This document shows, one piece after another, positions 1-11,348 of a stretch of 64,000 bases of DNA. Made by a program: the position numbers and the translations under genes. Under the pieces are notes generated by a model, which did no database searches, had not been told where the DNA came from, and was given only the letters and a program-made list of their open reading frames with translations. Source of the stretch: Clavaria fumosa (lineage: Eukaryota; Basidiomycota; Agaricomycetes; Agaricales; Clavariaceae); the NCBI GenBank assembly GCA_951802425.1, contig OX637806.1:744001-808000 (forward strand), read 5' to 3'. How positions within the stretch are numbered: position 1 is the stretch's first letter; each line of letters starts with the position of its first letter.

Positions 1-337
1 TTCAAAGGCCTTGTTCATCAGCAGGATGACTAGCAATGACTTGGTGAACATGACAAAGGATTTGCTCAACACTAACGTACGGCGCGTAATGCCTAACCAA
101 CCTCGCCAGCGAATCCTGGTAGTTCTAGAAGCAGGACAAATCGAAACCAGAATAACATGTTACAACTTGTTGCGAACTGTATCCACGAAACTCGAGAAAT
201 TTACCCACTGCGGACAAAAAGATCAATGGGGACAATCAATTTTGTGGTGGTTCTAAGTATACGCATCGTTTTTCCAAACTCGGCCTCTTCTTCCTTTTCT
301 TCTTTTTCTTCTTCTTCTATTCTTTTGTCCCCTCATT
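1..337. other. Left-edge non-coding sequence
   Basis: No convincing gene. Short open frames are present but have no recognisable content. A pyrimidine-rich run lies near 285-340, beside the 3' end of the bHLH gene. Confidence 0.4.
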
Positions 338-1951
338 TCAGTCATCTAGAACGAGACCCAAGATTGAGCTCGGCGTATGGGGCTTTACGGGCACACCATG
401 AAACACAGCATGAGGGAGCTTCATATCCGGCGAGGTAGAGATCACCGATGCGGTCGACGCCGGCGCCAAAGCCGAGGATGATGCTGAGGACGAAGACGAC
501 GAAGACGCGATCTGCAGCAGAAGCGTCGCGGCGGAGCGGTCCTCGGGAGACGGCGGTGTATGGTAATGGTGCCGGCCCTTGGGCGAACATGGCGCGTGCT
601 GGTGCTGGTGGCGGAGCGCCTGTTGTTGCTGTTGCTGCTGCTGCTGCTGTTGATGATGCTGCTGGTGCCGGTCGACCACCGTGCAGGGCTCGAGGCTGGG
701 TGATGGGAGTGTGAGCGCAGGTGGGGGCGTCTGGCGCAGGACGAGCACCATGCTGGGTCCGTGTGATGTGGACGAGGACGACAAGGGCGATGCGGCAGAC
801 AGCGGCGCATAGGGCGGGGACCCGTGCGGGTGGGGCGGGGGCTGCCCATGCGTGTATAGCGCGTGCTGCTGTTGCGGATGCGCCTCCGGAGACGACCAAC
901 TCGGCGTGAGCGGGTGCGCGCTCCCCGCGCCCGCGGGGTCGTGCCGGTCGACGCTGCTGCGCATGTGCGATTGATGCCGGTGGCGGTGGTCCGGAAGCCA
1001 CGAGGAGATGGGTGGGAGTTGCGGCGTGGTGACTGTTGTGGTCTTTGCCGTTGTGTGCTGCCCCCCACCGCCCGTGGGGTCGTCGTCGTTGTTGTCGTTG
1101 TCAGCCTCATAGCCGCCGTCAGGTCCTTCTTGGGTGCGGCTAATGACGAGCTTGCGCTTCTTCGTGGGCGCATCTGCGGCAGCCGCCGCTACAACAGCAG
1201 AGCAATTGCGGCAGATGTTGTCCGAGACGTTGCTGCTGTTGCTATTGCTGTTGTTGGCGTTGGCAGCAACAGCTTTCTCAAGCTCCTTAACGCGGCCCAC
1301 CAGCTCTTGCAAGTATGCCACGGCGCGCTCGAGAATCTCCAGCTTGAACTCGCGCTCTGCGGACGGTGATGACGAAGGAGAGGCCCGTGCACCTGCGCTG
1401 GCGTGGTCCCGGTGGCGACGCTTGTTGGGGTAGTGCGCGCTAGCGTCATCGTCGCCATCGTTTTGGTCGTCATCGTTGTCGGCGGCAGCAGCAGGGTGGT
1501 CGTCGCGGGGAACAAGCGTGCGCAACATCGCGAGGGCGTCATTGATCTTGGTGCGGCGCGCCTTCTCGATGAGGGAGTGGTTCATCTTTCGCTGGGCCTC
1601 GCGCGCAGCGCGGGAGAGCGCACCCGATTTGCGGCTGCCGTTGGCGCGTTTCTTGTTGCTGTTGTTATTCGCATTGATGTTGTTAATGGACGTGGCCGTC
1701 ATCGTCGAAGTCGGATCGGCGGTGGCAGCGGACGGGGACGCAGACAGCACTGGAGAAAGTTGGTGAGCAGGGGACAGGGGCGGGCTGAGCCGGGGGTTCG
1801 GGTTCGGGATGTCGTTGTATCGGGAACGTTTAGCCCTCCTTGGGGGATTGCAGGCGCCCAGGGTGGGGGTGGACGCTTTATTGATGTCTGCGACGTTAAG
1901 GCTAGCGGAGTGGGGGGTACGGGATGAGCGGGTGGTCGGCTGTGGGCTCAT
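338..1951 (-). CDS. bHLH transcription factor with long loop
   Basis: Single-exon protein of 537 residues starting at the ATG at 1951; the open frame runs further upstream but only to a non-ATG codon. Basic region and helix 1 lie at about residues 117-148 (NHSLIEKARR, then KINDALAML). H125, E129 and R133 match the class B E-box contact pattern. Helix 2 follows at about 201-226 (EFKLEILERAVAYLQELV) and runs into a short coiled coil. The loop between the helices is unusually long, about 50 residues, acidic and then basic. The C-terminal half is low complexity with poly-Q, poly-S and His/Pro-rich stretches, as in fungal activation domains. A nuclear DNA-binding regulator is inferred. Target genes cannot be read from the sequence. 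INO2/INO4-like or other fungal long-loop bHLH proteins are the nearest idea. Confidence 0.85.
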   Translation of the reverse strand: MSPQPTTRSSRTPHSASLNVADINKASTPTLGACNPPRRAKRSRYNDIPNPNPRLSPPLSPAHQLSPVLSASPSAATADPTSTMTATSINNINANNNSNKKRANGSRKSGALSRAAREAQRKMNHSLIEKARRTKINDALAMLRTLVPRDDHPAAAADNDDDQNDGDDDASAHYPNKRRHRDHASAGARASPSSSPSAEREFKLEILERAVAYLQELVGRVKELEKAVAANANNSNSNSSNVSDNICRNCSAVVAAAAADAPTKKRKLVISRTQEGPDGGYEADNDNNDDDPTGGGGQHTTAKTTTVTTPQLPPISSWLPDHRHRHQSHMRSSVDRHDPAGAGSAHPLTPSWSSPEAHPQQQHALYTHGQPPPHPHGSPPYAPLSAASPLSSSSTSHGPSMVLVLRQTPPPALTLPSPSLEPCTVVDRHQQHHQQQQQQQQQQQALRHQHQHAPCSPKGRHHYHTPPSPEDRSAATLLLQIASSSSSSSASSSALAPASTASVISTSPDMKLPHAVFHGVPVKPHTPSSILGLVLDD

Positions 1952-2521
1952 TGTATGGGTAACGAGATGGAGGAAGATGGAGGAAGAGGAGAGAGGGAGT
2001 GTTGGTAATGGCCATGGATGGATTGCTCGTGTGCCAGGAAACGTGCAGCGATGGAAATGGCAAGTCACGCGCGTCGCTGATTGGCCAATGACACACGTGC
2101 AGCGCGCGGTCTCAAAACTTGGCCATATAATATTTGTTTAGGGAGGGAGTGCTATCACCATTGGCGCTGCCGCATTGTGATAGACATCGCGGTTCTACAT
2201 CGTGAGTGCATCCCATTAACGCACCCTTACGCTTTCACCTGAGTCTGTGAACAGAACCAGCAGTGCGACCCTTACAGTTCCCAGGGTTTGATTGCGATAT
2301 CGCACGAATGTACAGCGTAGATGCGCGCGATATCGCGCCGCAGTGCTAAATTTGCTTCCTCGCCCCACCCTCGTCATGGGTCTGGTCCGGTGAGCAATCG
2401 GATTCATGTTTGTACCGCGTCTTCTGATCCTCTTGGCGCTTCGCCACGCAGTTAGCGCGGAGCGCTCACAGCCAAGTTAAAAGGAAGCCACTGCCATTCG
2501 TACTGGTCACCCCTCCTTGCC
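1952..2521. promoter_or_regulatory. Divergent intergenic region, bHLH / transglutaminase-like gene
   Basis: 570 bp between two divergently transcribed genes, so it must carry both promoters. A possible TATA-like stretch (catataatat) is near 2123. No further element could be assigned. Confidence 0.4.
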
Positions 2522-4612
2522 ATGTATCTCCACGTCGACCTCATTGAAGCCAAGTCTGACTTACCTCTCTACCTCTCCGTCAACGGCATTCGCACCAAAG
2601 TCGTCACTGTCGGCACCTGGCAGGTCCTCTGGAAGACGCCTTTCAATCCCACGCCCAATGGCTTCACTGCATTCGATGTCGCTGCTGGCCCCCGCGTCCT
2701 TGGCATTCGTGTAACTTGCAAGTTTGGCCACGAGTTCGTCGGCAAGAAGGATCTGCAGCTCCAGGCACACCTTGGTGGAAAACCTGCCATCTCGTCCCCA
2801 GTGAAAGTCACGGGCATTGGGCCAATTTCTGTGCACGAATTCAAGTTTACCCACGAATTCAAGGGACCAGTGGCATACCGGGGTATGTTTCGCTGGGTCC
2901 TGTTGCAGGGTCATCAACCCGTCGCAAAGTCCGATTCAGAAACGTTCCTCGAATTCTATTCCATCTTCCACCTGTCGCCAAAGTGGCCAATCTCGGGCAT
3001 CTCGGTTAACGTCTTACGCCGATACCTTGTCCTTTTCATCGAGGTTGTTGAGCGGTCTTGGCAGCGTACTCAATTCTATCACGATGCACTTGTTAAAATC
3101 TTCGGCTCGCCATTTCAATACGACATCGTCTCCGGCGGAGCCAAATATGCGCAGAGTGGACTTGGAGGCAATTTCAGGCTTGATCAGTACATGATGGACC
3201 TCGATGCCGGTCAACTTTCTATCGTCAATTGCTATGACATGGCCGGGATCGTACAGCTTACTCTCCAAACGTATCCTGACGCAGCCTCAGTGCGTTGGAA
3301 CTTTCTGTCGCCCTGCGGGTATATCAACCAAACGATGTAGGCTCTTTCACTTATTTGTCAAACTCTGTTTAATGAATGAGTACTATTGGGGTAGCCTCAA
3401 AGGACGGAGTATCGCGGGCTCTTGCAACAATCCGTTCTTTGGCAACACTTATTATAACCCCCTTCCGTTGGTTCCTGTCAATGTGACACCTGGCCTCAAG
3501 GACCGGTCCTCCTTCGGCAACCATGCATTCATCGAAGCATCGACTGGTCTCGGCACTACGGTCATCTTGGACGCAACGAGCGGTCCTCACGCTGGCAACG
3601 AGAATCTGTCGACCTACCTGACGCACGCCATCGATCACGGTAAGGTCTTCCCGACGCTTTGGTATTCGATTCTGAGCGGTCCGCAGTGACAAATTATTAC
3701 GTCATGCGTGGTGGCCGTGCCGGCACCGCTGCCGATATCAACCCAAATCACACGGGGGTCCACGTTACCAACATGGCTAGCACCACCTCTCCTATCCACG
3801 CATTGGCCGAGGTCGTGGGTCCTATCGACCCTGTGGACGAGGCCATGGAGCGTTCCAAGGTAAAGGATGCCGACCCTCCGCACTTCACGAAGGTCGACCC
3901 GACGGGCCTCAAGTCGCTGTTGGAGCGCCAAACCAAGCTCACGACCAGCTTCACCGAGATCATTCCCTACAGGGACGGTGTGGAGGCGCTCTGGCTGCTC
4001 AACCACAGCGCTGACGCGGTCGAAGCCCATGTGTTCGTTGGTGCCTCTTTCGACGCCGCCGTCGCGCGCATGCGGACCGCGCTCACGAGCATCTCCGCGC
4101 CGCTGGGCGCGCTGTTCGTGTCGACGCTGCGGCTCGGGCAGCGCACGCTCGAGGCCGTTGGCGGGCGGGGGCTCATCCTCTTCGTGCGCGGGAACGTGTT
4201 CGTGCAGCTCGTCGGCCTGGCCTCTAGTGAGGAGCTGGGGAAGGGCGTCGCCACCGCAGTTGACCACTTCCTAAAGGAGCGCGAGGGCGACGTGAAGAAG
4301 CCGACCCTCGAGCGACCGTCAATTCCTACTCGGCACGTGTCGCTCGGAGAAGTGTTCGAAATCGCTGTGGGCGTGAAGGACGCCGGGTACATGCATGTGG
4401 AGGGAGGTGTGGCTATCGTCCAGCTTATCAGCGTAGACGAAGAGCATGCGGTGTTCAAGTTCCATGCTGGGGGTGTTGGGAAAACGGACCTGTCCTTTGT
4501 GTTTGCGCATCAGCAGACGCTTCAGACTATCACCATTACGATTGAAGTTGAAGTCTCTGAGAAGAAGGCAGCCGAGGAGGTGCAGAAGGTTATGAGCGAG
4601 CTCAAGATTTAA
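2522..4612 (+). CDS. Transglutaminase-like cysteine-peptidase-fold protein
   Basis: Exons 2522-3336, 3395-3639 and 3687-4612 join in phase to give 661 residues. I recognise the overall layout as a basidiomycete hypothetical family with no assigned function. A transglutaminase-like Cys-His-Asp arrangement is visible: C237 in VNCYDMAG, H315 in FGNHAFIEA and D331 in VILDATSG. The His and Asp are 16 residues apart, and the Cys lies about 80 residues before the His. The N-terminal ~120 residues look like a beta-rich domain. The C-terminal ~300 residues contain long helices and an acidic end. There is no signal peptide. The second exon junction restores a short ILKGR segment before CNNPFF. Catalytic activity is inferred only from the triad geometry. 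Confidence 0.72.
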
Positions 4613-5940
4613 AATTGTGATTGAACCTGGAGAGGAATTGACGAAGTCGACAAGTAAAGTCCACTGTACGAAATTCCCTGTACCATCAATTTTTTTTTGC
4701 TATATGATACTTGCAGTCCAAGGTACAAGCGTTGATACAAATACCGAGCTCGCCACGCATTACACCTATAGAAGTACCAATAATCCTCCTGAGGGTCGAG
4801 GCGAGTTGGGCTCGAAGGTCGATAGCTCAGCGAGTACGAAGGCGTTGTGTCAATTTCAAGTACTGTAGTTGAGCGGAGATACAGCAACGAGATCGGTGGG
4901 CAGTTACCACACGACTGGAAGTGCACCTCCCACAACGCGGACCCAGTCGTATCCAGAAGGCTGGTACAAATTCGAAATACAGACAAATGAACCGTTATTA
5001 TGGGGTGTGCGCCCACCAATGGGCGCCAATGCTGAAACACCACCCGTCGTTCACCCGCTCGTCGGTTACCAATTACCACTAGCCTTGTACCTCGTAGTTG
5101 AACAAGGATCGTACTCTAGTAAGAATGAATGTAATTTGATGGTGATGAAATGCTTGTTCTGATTTTTCACAATTCACCACCGTCTAATCCGGTTTAAAAT
5201 CGACTCCGCGCCTTGGGCCAACCAATATGGCACTCTCACGACCTCCGTTCCTCAAGACACGTCTTGGTTGATGGCGGCAATTGCTAGCATGTCGAAACTG
5301 AGGTACGTTGATGTACACACTCAAAACACGTAGTCAGCAGGTGCGCTCAAGACCGAAACTGAGGTAACGTTGTCGCTCAAGGCCTGCTCCTACACTTACA
5401 CCTCCAATAGAAAACTCCGTCCACCTGATTCGCGGCACTGCTTAATCTGCCCGGAGACACCGGCGTCTCAGATTTGCTTTTTGTTGTTGAAGCGTGAGAT
5501 CCGCTGCCAGGATACATCAAATGCATTTCATCACCTTTTTACTGTACCTCTCCGTGCACGACTGTAACGTTGAACTTTATTTATTCGTCACGGTCATGTG
5601 ACCACCCCGCTTCTCCGTGTCGTGTTGATCCTGCTGTCCTTAACAATCAGGACTAAAATTTTTAATGATCAGCTACAGCCTCGTTGCAGCTTGAAGGTCG
5701 CCCTAGGTGAACTGTCGGAGGAGCAAGGCGGTGTAGCCTGTTTCGAGAACGCCACCCAAGGCCGAAGATTCTCTTGGCTCGAAACCTCACCCGGTGAGAG
5801 CTCACTTGAGACCCATCATCTACGAACAAATTAAAGGCTGCAATTTCAAATTCAGTCAACGGTTCAGCCCAGGGAATTTGGCATCACAACCATGGTTGTA
5901 TACATTCAGCTAACCAAATCTAGTTCATGCACTTAGAAGG
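4613..5940. other. Gene-poor stretch before SSP1
   Basis: About 1.3 kb with no supported gene. A short direct repeat (cgaaactgaggtacgttg and a one-base variant) occurs at about 5294 and 5354. Open frames here are short and lack family features. Confidence 0.4.
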
Positions 5941-5949
5941 TATAAAAGA
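5941..5949 (+). promoter_or_regulatory. TATA box of SSP1
   Basis: A TATAAAAGA element 92 bp before the SSP1 ATG. Each of the five SSP genes has a TATA-like element at a comparable distance. Confidence 0.6.
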
Positions 5950-6032
5950 GCATGCGCCTTACAACTCGAACAGCAGAATTCGAACGAGTCCCCATCTTCG
6001 ACACCTCATCTCTCTACTCTTCGCCTGTCGAT

Positions 6033-6403
6033 ATGCTACGTCTACACGTCCTTTTCTTCGTCGCCCTGGCAGCTCTTGTAGGGATGGCAGCAGCGGGCAC
6101 TGAGAAGTGCATTCCCGGTCGATGCCAGTTGTTCAACCTCGCCAAACCAAAACCCTACCCACTCTATGAAAAACGCGATACAGGCGACTTATATAGATGC
6201 ACATACAAGAAACCTGGCTCAAAACCTAGAGAAGGGCTCTTCGACTGTAATTACAATGTGCGAATGACCCATCATCCATTTGGCTCTCACTACAGAATCT
6301 GACTCCCCGACAGAAAGACCGGGCAGGTCTTCTTGCGGCGGCAAGTTTCGCCAACAACTGCCCCCCAGCGCTAAAAACGATAGCGAAAGCAAAGAAATGT
6401 TAG
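6033..6403 (+). CDS. Small secreted cysteine-rich protein (SSP1)
   Basis: Exons 6033-6257 and 6296-6403 give 110 residues. A hydrophobic signal peptide covers about residues 1-21 (MLRLHVLFFVALAALVGMAA). The mature chain has paired cysteines (EKCIPGRC), then RCTYKK and FDCNYN, where a phase-0 intron interrupts at exactly the position used by SSP2-SSP5. Exon 2 carries NNCPPAL and ends in Cys. This is the most divergent member of the family and lies about 32 kb from the other four. The function is unknown. A secreted apoplastic or wall-associated protein, possibly effector-like, is plausible from size, signal peptide and cysteine content only. Confidence 0.72.
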
Positions 6404-6900
6404 GCGCAGACAATGTGAGGAGTAAACTTCCGATACTGCAGAGGCCTTGGTTAAGATGGATCCTGAGTGGTTCGGGGGTTGCTCTCGGGACTTTGCGTCT
6501 GTACTGTCACATCAACTGTTCTTTTCCTTCAGAGAACTCTCTCCTATTTTTTCACAAACCGTGCCTTATTTATTCTCGGTCGACTCTAGTTCTGATTAAA
6601 TCTTTATTCGTCGATTGGGCTAAATTTTTTCTGGCCTCATGACAAGATTTGTAAGAGATGAATGGGTTTTGGAACTTTGAAATGCCTCAATTCATTGACA
6701 GACCTGAGACAGCAATCTTGGCTCCAAATCTGCTGTGTCGTTTGGCCTAGCAGAAGCTCCATCTCGTCGTGACTCCCAGCAGCTCTTTCTTAGACCCAGT
6801 AGAACATTAACCTGTAGATTTCCGCTCCGAATTCATTTCGTGACAAATAGATGCGTATTACATTCTTTGAACGTCAACAAGAGTTCACAGATCTCCGCCT
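6404..6900. other. Intergenic, SSP1 / pirin (convergent)
   Basis: About 500 bp with no supported gene, lying between the 3' ends of SSP1 (+) and pirin (-). No specific signals identified. Confidence 0.4.
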
Positions 6901-8313
6901 CTACTGCTTTCCAATCTTACTCTTCCAGGAGTGAGCCTTCTCGAAGCCATTGACGCCTTTTTGGTCTGCAAAAGGAAAAGGGGGGTCAGAGAACGCCGGA
7001 TAGAGACTGAGCATACATACAATCCTGAATAGTCTGCTGAATCTCCCTATGAGTCGTCATGACAAAAGGTCCATGCTGGACGACCGTTTGGTCGAGTGGT
7101 TCTCCCGCAATCTGACAGATCCACATAAGGAAAAGCACCAAAGAATGAGAGTCGTCCACTCACGAGAATAAATTCAGTGCCTTGATCTGCCGACAGAGTG
7201 ACCCCGGTCTCATCCTGATTGGAAGATAGGACCACCGTGAAGAACGCGTCGTGGGAAGAACGATCGGTGCCGATCCCCACAGAGCCATTGAGAACTGTGG
7301 ATGCAAATGGGAGTCAAAGGTCGGCATAGGAAACGGTGCAAGGCTATACTGAACTGTACAGAAATGCCGTCCATCCAGAAGCTGAGAGAGGTACGTCAGA
7401 GATAGTCTTTTCAGCCGAAAAAAAATGCGCATGAGGAGGAAGGAGGCGACTAACGTATATCTTGGAAGACGGTAGCCTTCTGGGAGAATATGAAGTGGAA
7501 GTACCAGCATCCGCCAAGGGGCCTGACAGGGGATTCGATGCCATGGCTCTTGCCGCTGATGACTTTAATTTGTACAGCGCCACCAGGTCCGTTGGGGTAA
7601 GCTGTCGGAATGCTAATGGGACCCAATAAGCCAGGGGTCCATGGTGTAAAGCACTTCACCCACTCTTTCGGATCGAGTTCCTGATATGAAGGTTCCTGCG
7701 GACACTTCGGTGACTCAAAGGGAGAAGTCTGACAAACTTTACGCACCACCATTTTGAACTGGTAAAAGCAAGTGGGTTATTAGTTCAATTGCATCATTGC
7801 AGTGACTGGATTGCACGACCTTCTTCGGAAGATCGACCCAAAGTTGGAGCCCTTTAGGATCAGGGCTACCAGGTCCATACACCGGCATTTCTGCATGGAT
7901 GATCCCACGGCCCTACTCACATCTAGTATCAGAGGGTTGGCAAAAACGAGCGAAGCTTGATCGTACAGCCGTCATCCACTGCACGCCGCCAGGCAGGATT
8001 GTCCCGCTGTGCCCAGCGGAGTCTTCGTGCTTGCTCGAACCCTCCAGCATATACGTAACTGTGACTTGGCCTCGATGCGGGTGATCCGGAAAGCCCTCCA
8101 ATGTTCTTTTTCAGTGCGAAACAAGAGAAACGGGGGAGTCCTGGTACGCACAGCTCCTTGAGCGATGTGGAAATGGTCCAGCATGAGAAACGGGGTCAGG
8201 TTTCTGATAGATTTCGTGCCAATGCAGCGCCGGACAAGTACTCCATCTCCCTCGGGCGTTACAACAGATAAGTGATCCCTTACTACAGAGCGTGATAATT
8301 GCGCTTGAGCCAT
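6901..8313 (-). CDS. Pirin family cupin protein
   Basis: Nine exons (6901-6965, 7021-7111, 7164-7294, 7355-7381, 7455-7695, 7747-7758, 7820-7912, 7967-8095, 8152-8313) join in frame to 316 residues, close to the normal pirin length. The cupin metal-site motif GFPDHPHRGQVTVTYMLEG and the pirin blocks WMTAGRGIIHAEMP, SGKSHGIESPVRPLGG and CWYFHFIF are all present. Pirins are iron-binding nuclear or cytosolic proteins, some with quercetinase activity; which role applies here is not visible. Exon 6 in transcription order counted from the 3' end is only 12 nt (7747-7758) and encodes FKMV, which is needed to restore the family sequence before EPSYQELDP. The gene is divergent from ORC3 across about 314 bp. 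Confidence 0.93.
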
Positions 8314-8330
8314 TTCGCGAGTGTCCGTTG

Positions 8331-8570
8331 AATTGAATTGGCGGCTAGCCAGCGTCGGATTTTGCGTTGAGTGGTTGAGAACCGCAAGTGGTATTGAGTT
8401 ATGGGTTTTTATAAGTGCCACTGAACCAACGATTACGCGCTGGATGTTAGTCAGAAGCCCCTTCGAGTCTGCGTAGAGTTAGATGGAGATCACTCAGACT
8501 CCGGGCTCGGATGACAGTCATCGAAGTTGCTGATCTGAATCGAGTGACTAATTGGAATGAATGAATGACG
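8331..8570. repeat. Dispersed repeat A (upstream of ORC3)
   Basis: This stretch shares blocks with 12090-12240, including tggtattgagtt, then tgttagtcagaagcccc and gagtctgc in the same order. Both copies sit in the promoter region of a + strand gene (ORC3 and UPF3). Confidence 0.6.
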
Positions 8571-8627
8571 AACGCGCGTCAGGTGATCGATGATCAGCGA
8601 TCTCCGGTTTTCTCTAAGCCAACCCCC

Positions 8628-11348
8628 ATGGACCCTCTGGACGAAAGCACCAAAGCGAGTTGTCGCATTTGCTCCTCGACTCTTTTTTCCACACAACACT
8701 TACAGTCATGTAGACTACCGTATATATCCCTTACAGCCCTGTCGCTGATGATGAAGACATCAAACCAGAGTATCCCACGCTGCACACCAATCGCGACCTC
8801 CCCGATGGCTCAGAGCTCCGCCTCGCTGTCTATCGCGCGGCGTGGGAGAAGACGCATTCTAGGCTTCAAGTGCGTTCGTATTACCTTTCCACAAATGAGT
8901 GTCACTCAGAACACGCGACAGATGGTCGTACAATCGCTCTATGAACCTGTCATAAATTCGGTCGTCTCTGCGGTCTTGAACGCGTACGAGGATGTGCTGC
9001 TCGCGTTGCCCTATTCTGAGGTCCCTGTCATTACTGTTTCTGGTGCTCGCCTATGCCTTTCGTGCGCTCTTGCCACTTGCTAACCTTGAGCTCCAAAAAG
9101 CACCTCTTGCAGGACCATCTGTCATGAGAGCTATTGCCACTCAGCTCGAGGAAGCGAAATGTTGCGTTGAACATCTAAAACCATCGGATTGCACGAATTT
9201 GATGAACACGATGAAGGTGCTCATCGGCAGTTTTGTGGACAAGGATTCGGTTGGTGGTTTGTGAGCCGCTTGATCTTTCCCAGCATACGATACTAGGACG
9301 CATCCAATAGCAAACAAAGTCAAGCGAAAACCTACAAAGTCGTTGGCCGCGTATGATATCGTACTTCTAGACGCTTGGTACAGGGCACACGGTACGATCA
9401 ATGACAATCCCGCCCCAAGCTATGCTAATCACGGTTCGCAATATTTAGAGGAACGCCCGAGACTCGTTGTATTGGTACACGACTTTGAGTCTCTCGATCC
9501 ACTCGTCATGCAGGACGTCTTTGAAATTTTCAGGTTTGTCAGAACCCGTATACATATCTACCTCCTCTCGTTGCTGATGAAGTCAAAGCATGCATGCCGC
9601 GACCCTGCCACTCACCTTCGTCCTATTCCTTTCGTCCCCTACAGCTTCGTACCTCCATGCGGCTTATCCGCGCTCCACCTTAGCACTACTGCGTGTCGAG
9701 CGCTTTGAGGTACCAAGTAGTCAGATGATGCTAGAGGAGATGTTGGAGAAGGTGGGCCCAACGTACATTGCTCCGCATAACCTCAAGTCTCAGATGGAGT
9801 TCTCAGACTTATTTTGACCCCATGTTCTCGCCATCGCTAGTCCTCGGGCCAGCTGCTTTAGAATTTTTGGGCGATCATTTCTTAAGGTGGAATCGGTCAT
9901 TGGACAGTTTAATCACTATTCTGCAGGTATGTTTGTTTACTGTGTTACGCATCGGAAAGCTCAGAAGTTGAGGCCTTGACAATGTAGCTAGCGCATTTAC
10001 ATCACTTTACAGAACCCCTAACCGTCCTCGCGTCCAAGTCCTCCGCCAGCTCTGTTGTTTCTCAGCATGCGAACGCGAGATCATCGTTACCGTTCTTCGA
10101 AGCTCTCATGATCCGGCTGTATGCCCAGCAGCATGGGGCCGACGACGGCTCGCTCGAGCCCGCAGACAAGTGGCAAAACGCTTCCTGTGAAAGTCTTCTA
10201 CGTGACGTCGAGACGGCGAGAGAGGAGTTTCGAGAAGCAGCCAGGGGTATCCGGATCGGATGGAAAGTCGGGAGAATAGCGATGCGGGTGCTCGATGGCG
10301 TGTCGGGGAAAAGGCGCGGGGTCAGAACACAGGAAGGTAGTGGAGAGGGAATGGTGGAGACCATGAGCGCGTGCATGAGGGGAAGAGGTGCAAAACTGAT
10401 CAAAGTCAAGGCAGGGTATGTTTATGTTATCCTCAGAGCCGCCGAATGCCGATTTCCCTCATGCTGTAGAGACCTTGGAACGGGGCACGCCGCTACGCTT
10501 TTAAAAGAGCTCGAAAAATTCTTTGAAGAAATCAATGAGGAAGAGGCGCTTGTGCAGGTGCAAGATTTTGCGATGAAACTTGATGAGGAGCAGCAAGAGC
10601 AGGGAGAGATAGTGGCTGAGATATGTGACTGGCTCGTCTCTTTCGTTTCGTGAGTCGTCCGTTTTGATCTGAATATCAAGCTTACAAAGCCATAGTGGAC
10701 AAGTGGTAGACCTTGAAAAGTGCACACTGTGGGACCTGTGGTACACTGGTGGTAGACCTCTGCCTTCCGAGGTATGTTCCTGCTAATGGATGCTCCCCAT
10801 CGAGGCTCATTATTTTGAAGCTGGTCAACCCAAACATGCGTGCAAATGTTCTGGCTGGACTTATGCACCCACATTTGTACCTCTCGTCACCTCTTGCCGC
10901 TGAACGAGAGGACGAGGCACAAGAGCCAGAGACAACAGACTTGGCTTCGCTCCCAGACACGTCGATCCTCTTCCGCCGGTATTTGGACAGTGGGAAGCAG
11001 ATCAACGTCTGGGACTGGTATCAGAGCTTTGCAGCGGTTTGTGAGGCCCAACGGGAGGCGGCGAGAACGGTGGGGCGGTCTGCTGCCCAAGGGAGGAGAC
11101 GCGGCTCCAGGTCGCCAGTCAAAAGTGGGCGGAGATCGCCGCGGAAAGCCTCCCCCGCCAAGAAGAGAGACGATCCACCCCCCGCTGATGCTAGTGACGA
11201 GGCGGACGGCGATTGGATGCGGCAGACTCAGGCACGTTTCATCCGAGCGTTGCATGAGCTGGACTATCTCGGGTTCATCCGACATACAGGTCGGAAGAAG
11301 GATTGTGTGATTCGGACAGTCTGGGAGGGTGATTGTGAGGATTATTGA
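8628..11348 (+). CDS. ORC3: Origin recognition complex subunit 3
   Basis: Multi-exon gene. Exons I could phase include 8628-8654, 8714-8869, 8922-9042 and 9113-~9260, then blocks near 9290-9531, 9585-9750, 9806-9929, 9988-10418, 10469-10650 and the final exons to the TGA at 11346-11348. The N-terminal half carries the ORC3 AAA-like domain: TVYIPYSPVADDED, HLKPSDCTNLMNTMK, SLAAYDIVLLDAWYRA and RLVVLVHDFESLDP. The C-terminal winged-helix region is recognisable (LWDLWYTGGRPLPSE, then ARFIRALHELDYLGFIRHTG). An Arg/Ser/Pro-rich, low-complexity insert lies before the last block. The first intron appears to use a GC donor (gcgagt), because only that gives STK followed by TTVYIPY. ORC3 joins the six-subunit complex that licenses replication origins with the MCM helicase. 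Exact exon borders in the middle are approximate. Confidence 0.88.

Noticed and set aside
342..1927. Several long open frames on both strands overlapping the bHLH gene
   Set aside because: GC-rich, low-complexity coding sequence opens all frames. Only the 338-1951 frame contains a recognisable domain.
2883..2906. Possible 24-bp intron in the transglutaminase-like gene
   Set aside because: Too short to splice, and the frame reads through it with family-like sequence.
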